Source of the DNA: an uncultured archaeon A07HN63
GTDB lineage: Archaea > Halobacteriota > Halobacteria > Halobacteriales > Haloferacaceae
DNA length: 6,711 nt
Assembly (NCBI GenBank): GCA_000496215.1
Contig: KI543211.1
Location: forward strand, 9,650 to 16,360
Reading direction: 5' to 3'
Shown: one piece after another, positions 1 to 5,234 of the stretch
How the letters are laid out: every line of letters begins with the position of its first letter
Position numbering within the stretch: the first letter of the stretch is position 1
Translations under genes and position numbers: made by a program
The notes under the pieces: generated by a model
Told to the model about the DNA's origin: nothing
Database searches by the model: none
Seen by the model: the letters and a program-made list of their open reading frames with translations, nothing else

Positions 1-174
1 CCCCATGAACAGCGCGCCGAAGCTCACGTTCAGCCCGGCGGCAAACCCCGAGACGAACACCGCCGTCTGCGGCCGGTCGATCTCGCGGAGCGCGTTGACG
101 ATCTCGCGTTCGAGGATGTCGTGATACGAGAGGAAGTCGACAGCGTCGTCACGGCGTGACGATGAGGTCGACAT
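1..174 (-). CDS. Formate/nitrite transporter (FNT) family protein, N-terminal part
   Basis: Only the first 58 codons lie in the window; the gene runs off the left edge. The predicted start reads MSTSSSRRDDAVDF. A cytoplasmic segment with YHDILEREIVNALREIDRP (residues 17-35) follows, and then the first membrane helix begins with GFAAGLNVSFGALFMG (residues 43-58). The amphipathic segment followed by a small-residue helix (GFAAGLN) is what FNT-family pentameric anion channels (FocA/NirC-like) show at their N-terminus; haloarchaeal genomes often carry such genes. The family moves small monovalent anions such as formate, nitrite or hydrosulfide across the cytoplasmic membrane. The substrate here cannot be told because the pore residues are outside the window. 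The start is supported by a TATA-like box about 28 nt upstream. The family call is from recall of family sequence, not from a search. Confidence 0.72.
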   Translation of the reverse strand, partial: MSTSSSRRDDAVDFLSYHDILEREIVNALREIDRPQTAVFVSGFAAGLNVSFGALFMG

Positions 175-199
175 CGTCGGCTGTTGGCGATGAAGCGTA

Positions 200-206
200 C
201 ATAAAT
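200..206 (-). promoter_or_regulatory. TATA-like box for the FNT-family gene
   Basis: On the minus strand the sequence reads ATTTATG, centred about 28 nt before the ATG at 174. This is the spacing expected for a leaderless haloarchaeal transcript. A 6-bp inverted repeat, GCTCCG (210-215) and CGGAGC (224-229) with an 8-nt loop, lies directly upstream where the BRE or a regulator site would be. Confidence 0.55.
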
Positions 207-296
207 CCTGCTCCGAAACCGGGCGGAGCCGGCGACAAGCGAATCGGCAACACACCCGCTACGGGCGTCGGCGTACCGAGACACCGAGCCGGGCGA

Positions 297-416
297 CTAC
301 GGTGAGACCGCCTCGCCGCAGACCGGGCATTCGGGCTCGGTGTCGCTCGTATCAAGGTCCGACGCCGAGCCGGTCCAGCCGCAGATCGGACACTGTACAG
401 GTGTCGAATCAGCCAC
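297..416 (-). CDS. Small double-CPxCG zinc-finger protein (39 aa)
   Basis: This is a 39-residue protein with two zinc knuckles, CPICG at residues 9-13 and CPVCG at 30-34. The four cysteines (9, 12, 30, 33) can bind one zinc ion. The linker is acidic (DLDTSDTEPE), as expected for a haloarchaeal protein. Very small proteins with two CPxCG motifs are common in haloarchaea and several in Haloferax volcanii have been studied; their molecular role is mostly unclear, with protein or nucleic-acid contacts proposed. I chose the GTG at 416-414 because it is just before the conserved part and has a TATA-like TTTTCATT 22-29 nt upstream. The open frame extends to an ATG at 533, but that form would run into the divergent phosphoesterase gene and add residues unlike this family. 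The function is unknown. Confidence 0.6.
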   Translation of the reverse strand: MADSTPVQCPICGWTGSASDLDTSDTEPECPVCGEAVSP

Positions 417-437
417 GGGAGATATATCGGCTGGTTG

Positions 438-445
438 AATGAAAA
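438..445 (-). promoter_or_regulatory. TATA-like box for the small zinc-finger gene
   Basis: The minus strand reads TTTTCATT, centred about 25 nt before the GTG start at 416, which suits a leaderless transcript. An 8-bp palindrome, GATATATC (421-428), lies between the box and the start codon. It could be an operator or an alternative TATA element for either strand. Confidence 0.4.
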
Positions 446-467
446 GCGTGGTGCCGCAAGCCGCGTA

Positions 468-475
468 CTTTCTTA
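468..475 (+). promoter_or_regulatory. TATA-like box for the metallophosphoesterase gene
   Basis: CTTTCTTA is centred about 27 nt before the ATG at 499. No Shine-Dalgarno precedes the ATG, so a leaderless transcript is likely. The box shares the 82-nt gap (417-498) with the divergent promoter of the small zinc-finger gene. Confidence 0.45.
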
Positions 476-498
476 CTCGTCGCCGCATAGCAGTTCGT

Positions 499-1002
499 AT
501 GCAACTCGGCATCGTCTCCGACACCCACGACAATCTCGATCACGTCCAGCAGGCCGTCGAACTGTTCGAATCCCACGGCGTCGACCGCGTCGTCCACTGC
601 GGCGATATCGTCGCGCCGTTCTCGGCGACGCCGTTCGACACCGACGCCTTCGATTTCGCGGCCGTCCGCGGCAACAACGACGGCGAGTGGGCACTCGGCA
701 ACGTCGTCGACGAGTTCGGGACGTATCTCGGCGAGTGCGGCGAACTCACCGTCGACGGCACCGAGATCGCGGTCTATCATGGCACGAACAAGGTACTCCG
801 CGAAGCACTGGCCGACTCCGGCAGCTACGAGTACGTCTTCCACGGGCATACCCACGAGCGAACGATTGCTACGCACGGCGAGACAGTGCGTGTCAACCCC
901 GGCGGCCTGCCGATTGCCGGTGCCGACGATGCATTCCACGTCGCCATTCTTGATACCGAGAAATCGGGCGTCGAGGCGATCACACACCACGAACTCGGCT
1001 GA
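499..1002 (+). CDS. YfcE/MJ0936-type metallophosphoesterase
   Basis: This is a 167-residue calcineurin-like phosphoesterase of the short YfcE/MJ0936 group, which use two metal ions to hydrolyse phosphodiesters in vitro; the natural substrate is usually unknown. The metal-binding motifs are all present: SDTH (Asp8, His10), CGDIV (Asp36), RGNND (Asn59), YHGT (His94) and HGHTH (His117, His119). NPGG at 133-136 matches the NPGS-like motif of the family. The usual second His of the HGH motif is Thr96. I start at the ATG at 499 because QLGIVSDTH forms the first strand and family members begin right there; the in-frame ATG at 439 would add 20 basic residues that lie over the promoter. The protein has no signal peptide or membrane segment and should be cytoplasmic. 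It stands alone, with 106 nt before the next gene. Confidence 0.88.
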   Translation: MQLGIVSDTHDNLDHVQQAVELFESHGVDRVVHCGDIVAPFSATPFDTDAFDFAAVRGNNDGEWALGNVVDEFGTYLGECGELTVDGTEIAVYHGTNKVLREALADSGSYEYVFHGHTHERTIATHGETVRVNPGGLPIAGADDAFHVAILDTEKSGVEAITHHELG

Positions 1003-1037
1003 CAACAACCCGAACTCGTCTAAGTCACGTCGTCTGA

Positions 1038-1064
1038 GCGTTGCAGCGGAGAGAGGTTCAACGC
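1038..1064. repeat. Short inverted repeat upstream of the toxin-antitoxin promoter
   Basis: GCGTTG (1038-1043) and CAACGC (1059-1064) are perfect 6-bp arms around a 15-nt loop. The repeat lies between the phosphoesterase stop and the antitoxin promoter. It could be a 3' hairpin or an operator half, but arms of this length often arise by chance. Confidence 0.25.
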
Positions 1065-1077
1065 AGGCGGCACAATT

Positions 1078-1086
1078 CATATATTG
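1078..1086 (+). promoter_or_regulatory. TATA box of the toxin-antitoxin operon, with possible operator
   Basis: CATATATTG is centred about 27 nt before the antitoxin ATG at 1109, the spacing of a leaderless haloarchaeal promoter. It is partly framed by the inverted repeat ACAAT (1072-1076) and ATTGT (1083-1087). A DNA-binding antitoxin that represses its own operon could bind here, but that is inference. GAGGT directly touches the ATG and is too close to act as a Shine-Dalgarno. Confidence 0.55.
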
Positions 1087-1108
1087 TATGCAGACCGTAA
1101 CGTGAGGT

Positions 1109-1435
1109 ATGCCCCGAACCACCGCCACGATTCCGGACGATCTCACCGATCTCATGGAGGGTGCGGTCAAGGCGGGCATCTTCGAGAATAAGAGCGACGC
1201 TATCCGTCACGTTCTCCGCGACTACTTCGACGAACACGAAACTGCGCGAACCGCGGCGGCGGTGTCGCTGTACGACGACGGCGAAATCACGCTCGGGACG
1301 GCCGCCCGCCTTGCCGGGGTCTCTCGGTTCGAAATGCGCGATATCCTCCGCCAAGAGGGCGTCGAACTGCGGTTCGGTCCCGAGGATATGGACGCCGCAC
1401 GAGACGAGATCGACGCCGCCCGCAACCTCGAATGA
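1109..1435 (+). CDS. Type II antitoxin: RHH domain fused to a UPF0175-like HTH
   Basis: This 108-residue protein has two likely DNA-binding parts. Residues 3-43 (TTATIPDDL, then NKSDAIRHVLRDYF) fit a ribbon-helix-helix fold: a short strand, then two helices with the typical KSDAIR turn. Residues 51-88 (SLYDDGEITLGTAARLAGVSR, followed by MRDILRQEGVELRFG) match the helix-turn-helix of UPF0175-type antitoxins, where LGTAARLAGVSR is the HTH core. The acidic, Ala-rich C-terminus (residues 91-106) may wrap the toxin. The TGA stop overlaps the toxin ATG by 4 nt, giving the usual antitoxin-first, translationally coupled order. It probably neutralises the toxin and represses the shared promoter. The family calls are from motif recall; a transcription-regulator role without toxicity is possible. 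Confidence 0.75.
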   Translation: MPRTTATIPDDLTDLMEGAVKAGIFENKSDAIRHVLRDYFDEHETARTAAAVSLYDDGEITLGTAARLAGVSRFEMRDILRQEGVELRFGPEDMDAARDEIDAARNLE

Positions 1436-1950
1436 CGGACCCACCGGCCAACGCGACGGTGCTCAACACCACCGCACTCTCGAATTTCGCACAGGTCGAT
1501 CACGTCGAACTCCTGCTGACGCTGCCACGGCTCGTGACCGTGGACGCGGTTCGAGCGGAGATCGATGCCGGAACTGACACGCATCCCTATCTTGACCGCG
1601 CGCTGGCTGTTCTCGAACGCGAGGTTCCCGTTGTCACGCCATCTGGGTCGGCGGCCACGCTGGAAACACAACTCCGCAAAACGCTCGATCCGGGGGAGGC
1701 AGAAGCTCTGGCCGTCGCCGAGGCGACCGACGGTCTCCTCGTTACAGACGACGGTGACGCGCGGACGACCGCGACCGAGCGCGGCGTGGCACTAACCGGC
1801 TCTATCGGTCTTCTCGTCCGCTTTGTCGACAGTGACGACATCACCGCAGCAACAGCTGACGACTACCTCAAACGCTGGATCGACGACGCGGGGTTCCGTT
1901 CGCCCGCCCGCGACTTTGCCGTCTTTCTCGACAACGCCGGGGATAACTGA
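1432..1950 (+). CDS. PIN-like (DUF3368-type) toxin
   Basis: This 172-residue protein resembles the DUF3368 branch of PIN-domain nucleases. VLNTTALSNFAQV (residues 10-22) is the first strand and helix, with Asn12 where many PIN proteins have the first acidic metal ligand. VDAVRAEI (37-44) carries a likely acidic residue, Glu43. LDPGEAEALAVA (85-96) contains the helix with Glu89 and Glu91. LLVTDDGDAR (102-111) carries Asp106, Asp107 and Asp109, and GVALTGSIGLLVRF (118-131) is the terminal strand region. PIN toxins usually cut RNA such as tRNA or mRNA; the target here is unknown. The start is the ATG overlapping the antitoxin stop. The last 35 residues extend past the core PIN fold. Asn12 may reduce activity or simply be a family variant, as DUF3368 proteins with Asn here are known to me. 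Confidence 0.75.
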   Translation: MTDPPANATVLNTTALSNFAQVDHVELLLTLPRLVTVDAVRAEIDAGTDTHPYLDRALAVLEREVPVVTPSGSAATLETQLRKTLDPGEAEALAVAEATDGLLVTDDGDARTTATERGVALTGSIGLLVRFVDSDDITAATADDYLKRWIDDAGFRSPARDFAVFLDNAGDN

Positions 1951-1954
1951 TAAC
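1949..1954 (+). promoter_or_regulatory. Possible weak promoter element for the aminopeptidase gene
   Basis: GATAAC overlaps the toxin stop codon and lies about 26 nt before the ATG at 1978. It is a poor TATA match but at the right distance. The alternative is co-transcription with the toxin-antitoxin operon across the 27-nt gap. Confidence 0.3.
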
Positions 1955-1977
1955 CGCTCCCGTCGGCAACACAGCGT

Positions 1978-2961
1978 ATGAGCAATGCCGATCTAACAAC
2001 CGACGCTGCACCGAGCGATGCCGATCTGCGCGAGGCCGCACAGACGGCTCTCACCCAGTGTCTCGATCTCGGGAGTGAGGAAACCTGCCTGATCGTCACC
2101 GACGACAAACGCGAGCGGATCGGCGAAACCCTCTACGCGGAAGCCAGCGAGATCACCGACGACCCGGTGATCGTGCGCTACCCGCCCGGGCCACAGCACG
2201 GCGCGGAGCCACCCGAACCCGTCGCCGCTGGGCTCGAAACCGCCGACGTGTTCCTCGCACCGACGACGAAAAGCATCAGCCACACCCGCGCTCGCGGCGA
2301 CGCCTGCGAGGCCGGCGCGCGCGGCGCGACGCTGCCCGGAATCAGAGAGTCGGTGTTCGTGACCGGGCTCGATGCCGACTACGAGACAATTGCCGATCAC
2401 AGCGAAACGCTTCACGAACAGGTCAGAGACGCCGACGAGATCCGGGTCACCTCACCGCAGGGGACCGACATCACCGTCGAAGTCGGTGACCGCGAGTGGC
2501 TGCTCGACACCGGCATCGTCCACGACGACGGCGGCTTCTCGAATCTCCCGGCCGGCGAGATCTTCGTGAGCCCCGAGAGCGCGAACGGCACCTACGTCGT
2601 CGACGGGACGATGCGCCCGCACGGCCTGCTCGACGACGGTCAGCAACTTACCTTCGAGGTCGAAGACGGCTACGTGACCGACATCTCGGACGACGAGATC
2701 CGCGACCAGATCGAAACGGCTGCCGAGGAGGCCGGGCAGGCGGCGTACAACCTCGCCGAACTCGGGATCGGCACCAACGTCGGCGTCGACGACCTCGTCG
2801 GCTCGGTGTTGCTCGACGAGAAGGCCGCCGGCACCGTCCACCTCGCCATCGGCGACAACGCGGCCATCGGCGGCGAGACCGACGCGCCGCTGCATCTCGA
2901 TGGGATTCTCCGCGAGCCGACCGTCTACGCCGACGGCGAGGCAATCGAGTTGCCGCGGTAG
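1978..2961 (+). CDS. M29-like aminopeptidase (COG2309 type)
   Basis: This 327-residue protein resembles the AmpS/PepS aminopeptidases (peptidase family M29), metal-dependent enzymes that remove N-terminal residues from short peptides in the cytoplasm. The C-terminal half carries the marks: NLPAGEIFVSP (189-199, Glu194), NLAELGIGTN (258-267, Glu261), DEKAAGTVHLAIGDN (280-294, His288) and PLHLDGI (304-310, His306 and Asp308). These match the conserved Glu, Glu, His, His and Asp metal ligands of the family, so the enzyme should be active. The N-terminal half (residues 30-150) matches the less conserved AmpS N-domain. It is shorter than the ~410-residue bacterial members, as archaeal forms tend to be. 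It starts 27 nt after the toxin stop but has no evident functional link to the toxin. Substrate preference cannot be read from sequence. Confidence 0.78.
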   Translation: MSNADLTTDAAPSDADLREAAQTALTQCLDLGSEETCLIVTDDKRERIGETLYAEASEITDDPVIVRYPPGPQHGAEPPEPVAAGLETADVFLAPTTKSISHTRARGDACEAGARGATLPGIRESVFVTGLDADYETIADHSETLHEQVRDADEIRVTSPQGTDITVEVGDREWLLDTGIVHDDGGFSNLPAGEIFVSPESANGTYVVDGTMRPHGLLDDGQQLTFEVEDGYVTDISDDEIRDQIETAAEEAGQAAYNLAELGIGTNVGVDDLVGSVLLDEKAAGTVHLAIGDNAAIGGETDAPLHLDGILREPTVYADGEAIELPR

Positions 2962-3019
2962 TCGTCGGCGACCAGCGAGTTACCGCCGTACGCGACGCGA
3001 CGAGCCGATATACACGACC

Positions 3020-3025
3020 TTTTAC
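3020..3025 (+). promoter_or_regulatory. TATA-like box for the HVO_0476-type zinc-finger gene
   Basis: TTTTAC is centred about 26 nt before the ATG at 3049. No Shine-Dalgarno precedes the start, so the transcript is probably leaderless. Confidence 0.5.
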
Positions 3026-3048
3026 ACACAGCCCCGGTAAGGCCGCCA

Positions 3049-3780
3049 ATGAGCGATATCGACACCGGCGACACGGTGGCCCTCTCCTGTCCCGCCTGTT
3101 CGCCACACGACGAGACCGTCCACGAGGTGCTGAAGCCGGGCGGCACCGCGACCGTCCGCTGTAACGACTGCGACCATGTCCACAAGACGACCATCGAATC
3201 GACAGCCACGGTCGAGCAACGCGTGATCGTCTCGCAGGGCGGCGAATCGATCAGCACGCAGATCGACGCCGAGCCCGAGGAGACAGTCGAGGTCGGCGAC
3301 GAGTTCGTCGTCGACACGCCCGAGGCGATCCTGCAGGCCCGGGTCACCAGCCTCGAACTGCACGAGGACGGCCGCGCCGAGGAGGCAGCCGTCAACGACA
3401 TCGAAGCCATCTGGACCCGTGCGGTCGACAACGTTTCGGTCAACGTGACGCTCCATCCGAAAGACGGGTCCCGCGACGCCACCCGGAGCCTGACGGTCAA
3501 CGTGCCAGGCGACTACGAGTTCCGCGTCGGCGCGACCGAGGCCTTCGGCGACGACGAGTTCACGATCACTGGGCTGCTGGTCCGCGATGACGCCGAGGAG
3601 TATCGCTTCGACAAGTTCGACGAGGACGGCGACATGGTCTACGCGAAGGATTGCAAGCGGATCTACGCGACCGACGAGACGACAACCGCGTGGTCGGCGT
3701 GGTGCGAGGGCCGCACGTGCTACTGCTGTGCGATGTCGTATTCTGACGGTGGCACAGCAGCAGGTCGCAACCGATTTTAA
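3049..3780 (+). CDS. HVO_0476-type zinc-finger protein with atypical C-terminal tail
   Basis: This 243-residue acidic protein matches what I recall of a conserved haloarchaeal family named after HVO_0476 of Haloferax volcanii; its function is not known. An N-terminal zinc ribbon has CPAC (Cys14, Cys17) and CNDC (Cys38, Cys41). A beta-rich body follows, with EEAAVNDIEAIWTRAVDNVS (111-130), LHPKDG (135-140) and VPGDYEFRVG (152-161). Family members, as I recall them, end at the TAWSAW segment, here residues 213-218. This one reads on for 25 residues, starting CEGRTCYCCAM, to a TAA at 3778-3780. The tail contains codons rare in the rest of the gene (tat, tct, aca, gca, cga, ttt), covers an inverted repeat, and its stop codon lies inside the TATA box of the next gene. 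The tail is therefore probably a recent stop-loss extension. It has four Cys that could in principle bind metal. Confidence 0.8.
   Translation: MSDIDTGDTVALSCPACSPHDETVHEVLKPGGTATVRCNDCDHVHKTTIESTATVEQRVIVSQGGESISTQIDAEPEETVEVGDEFVVDTPEAILQARVTSLELHEDGRAEEAAVNDIEAIWTRAVDNVSVNVTLHPKDGSRDATRSLTVNVPGDYEFRVGATEAFGDDEFTITGLLVRDDAEEYRFDKFDEDGDMVYAKDCKRIYATDETTTAWSAWCEGRTCYCCAMSYSDGGTAAGRNRF
3723..3760. repeat. 9-bp inverted repeat (hairpin) before glmM
   Basis: CTGCTGTGC (3723-3731) and GCACAGCAG (3752-3760) are perfect arms with a 20-nt spacer. Inside the spacer, GTC (3735-3737) can pair with GAC (3745-3747), so the RNA could fold as a stem with an internal loop and a 7-nt cap. It ends 14 nt before the TATA box of glmM. 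It could be a 3'-end hairpin of the upstream transcript or an operator for glmM. No T-run follows directly. Confidence 0.45.
3775..3780 (+). promoter_or_regulatory. TATA box for the glmM gene
   Basis: TTTTAA is centred about 25 nt before the ATG at 3802 and fits a leaderless haloarchaeal promoter. It contains the TAA that ends the upstream open frame, so glmM probably has its own promoter and does not depend on upstream transcription. Confidence 0.6.
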
Positions 3781-3801
3781 TCAGCCCCCGAAGGGACGTA
3801 T

Positions 3802-5157
3802 ATGGAAGTCTTCGGCTCCAGCGGAGCCCGCGGGATCGCCGGCACCGAACTCACCCCCGAGTTCGTCCTGCAGGTCGCCCAGGCCGCGGGCACCGTCTGG
3901 GAAGCCGACCGCGCCGCCGTCGCCACCGATACGCGCCGGACGGGTGGGATGTTCGCCGACGCGACCGCCGCCGGACTGGCCGGTGTCGGGCTTGATGTCG
4001 ACCGCCTCGGCGTGACGCCGACGCCCGCCATCGGGCGGTACTGCGCACAGGAGGCGATTCCCGGCGTGGTGCTGACAGCCTCGCACAACCCGCCGGAGTA
4101 CAACGGCGTCAAGCTCATCGGCACCGACGGCGTCGAACTCTCTGTCGACCGCCTAGAGCGGATCGAGGCCCACGCCCTCGGCGAGGAGTTCGACCTCATG
4201 TCGTGGGATCGGGTCGGCGAGAGCCACGAGATCGACACCGCCAACAGCACCTACGTCGATTCGTTGCTGGCGGCCGTCGACACCGACCGCATCGCCGATG
4301 CCGGGTTGACGGTCGCGCTCGATCCGGGCCACGGCGCGGGCGGGCTGGTCAGCCCGGAGTTCTACCGCGAACTGGGCTGTGAGGTCGTCACCGTCAACGC
4401 TCAACTCGACGGGGGCTTTCCGGGACGGCTGCCCGAGCCGGTGCCAGAAAATCTCGGTGATCTCGGCGAACTTGTGCGGGCGGCCGATGCCGATGTCGGG
4501 ATCGCCCACGACGGCGACGCCGACCGGTCGGTCTTTTTCGACGAGCAGGGCACCTACATCAACGGCGACGCCTCGCTGGCCGCACTGGCAGAGCGCGAGC
4601 TGTCGGCCGGCGACTGTACGGTCGCGGCGGTCAACGTCTCACAGCGACTGGTCGATGTCTGTGAGCGCGTCGATGCCGATCTCGAACTCACACCCATCGG
4701 CGCGACCCACATCATCACCCGGATCAAGGAACTCTGGACCGCCGGCGAGTCGGTTCCTATCGCCGGCGAGGGCAACGGCGGCGTCTTCTTCCCGGACCAC
4801 CGGCTGGTGCGGGACGGCCCCTACATCGGCGCGAAGTTCCTCGAACTGATCGCCGACCAGCCGGCCAGCGAGGTCATCGCGCCGTATCAGGACTACTACA
4901 ACGAACGCATCAATCTCGCCTACGGCAGCGAGGCCGAACGCCAGACGATGCTGTCGGCCGCAGAGGAATTCGTTCAGGACGCCGACGCCGAAATCTCGAC
5001 GATCGACGGCTACCGCCTCGATTACGGCGACTCGTGGCTGCTCGTGCGACCGAGCGGCACCGAGCCGAAAATTCGGATCGTCGCCGAGGCGACAACGGCT
5101 GACCGCGCCGAATCGCTGGCCGAGGAGCTGGCCGATGTCGTCCGCGACGCGGTCTGA
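3802..5157 (+). CDS. glmM: Phosphoglucosamine mutase (alpha-D-phosphohexomutase family)
   Basis: This 451-residue enzyme belongs to the phosphohexomutases, which move a phosphate between C6 and C1 of a sugar through a phosphoserine. It begins MEVFGSSGARG, the usual N-terminal signature. The active serine loop is TASHNPPEYNGVK (92-104, Ser94). The magnesium loop is DGDADR (237-242; Asp237, Asp239, Asp241). The sugar-binding loop is GEGNGG (322-327) and the phosphate-binding loop is RPSGTEPKIRI (416-426), so all four domains are complete. The family length is about 450 residues. GlmM would convert glucosamine-6-phosphate to glucosamine-1-phosphate, leading to UDP-GlcNAc for glycans. The GEGNGG form is typical of archaeal members, several of which also act on mannose or glucose phosphates, so a phosphomannomutase role is a real alternative. 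It is probably transcribed from its own leaderless promoter. Confidence 0.88.
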   Translation: MEVFGSSGARGIAGTELTPEFVLQVAQAAGTVWEADRAAVATDTRRTGGMFADATAAGLAGVGLDVDRLGVTPTPAIGRYCAQEAIPGVVLTASHNPPEYNGVKLIGTDGVELSVDRLERIEAHALGEEFDLMSWDRVGESHEIDTANSTYVDSLLAAVDTDRIADAGLTVALDPGHGAGGLVSPEFYRELGCEVVTVNAQLDGGFPGRLPEPVPENLGDLGELVRAADADVGIAHDGDADRSVFFDEQGTYINGDASLAALAERELSAGDCTVAAVNVSQRLVDVCERVDADLELTPIGATHIITRIKELWTAGESVPIAGEGNGGVFFPDHRLVRDGPYIGAKFLELIADQPASEVIAPYQDYYNERINLAYGSEAERQTMLSAAEEFVQDADAEISTIDGYRLDYGDSWLLVRPSGTEPKIRIVAEATTADRAESLAEELADVVRDAV

Positions 5158-5172
5158 GCGACTGTTCCTGTC

Positions 5173-5190
5173 CGGGTGAACCTGTCACCG
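5173..5190. repeat. Small inverted repeat between glmM and ptsH
   Basis: GGTGA (5175-5179) and TCACC (5185-5189) form a 5-bp stem, extendable to CG...CG with one bulged G, around the loop ACCTG. It lies 15 nt after the glmM stop and upstream of the weak ptsH promoter. CCTGTC also occurs twice, 14 nt apart (5167 and 5181). It could be a weak terminator hairpin or a regulator site; chance is not excluded. Confidence 0.25.
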
Positions 5191-5201
5191 ACGCGGCAAA
5201 C

Positions 5202-5211
5202 ATGGTAAGAG
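5202..5211 (+). promoter_or_regulatory. Weak promoter candidate for ptsH-ptsI
   Basis: ATGGTAAGAG is about 28 nt before the ptsH ATG at 5235, the right distance for a leaderless start, but it is a poor TATA match. The 77-nt gap after glmM would allow either a weak or regulated promoter here or read-through from glmM. Confidence 0.25.
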
Positions 5212-5234
5212 CCTGCCCGCCCAAACAGCAGGGT

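Noticed and set aside
3..400. Possible tRNA, CRISPR or mobile-element signals in this and the other intergenic gaps
   Set aside because: No cloverleaf, regular repeat-spacer pattern, transposase fragment or terminal repeats with target duplications could be found by eye.
439..498. Upstream in-frame ATG giving the phosphoesterase 20 extra residues
   Set aside because: The extension is basic and un-haloarchaeal, and it covers the TATA-like box. The conserved fold starts exactly at the ATG at 499.
417..533. Longer form of the small zinc-finger protein starting at an ATG at 533
   Set aside because: The added 39 residues are Arg-rich and overlap the start of the divergent phosphoesterase. The GTG at 416 has a better-placed promoter.
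409..1179. Minus-strand open frame of 256 codons opposite the phosphoesterase
   Set aside because: It lies opposite a gene with complete catalytic motifs and crosses two promoter regions. It shows no known motif.
2496..3164. Plus-strand open frames rich in Arg overlapping the aminopeptidase and the following gene
   Set aside because: They are out-of-frame readings of Asp/Glu/Ala-rich coding DNA and have no motif or start signal.
5202..5234. Upstream ATG for HPr
   Set aside because: It adds 11 residues before the first strand of a fold whose family begins at MERIVEV, and leaves no room for a promoter.
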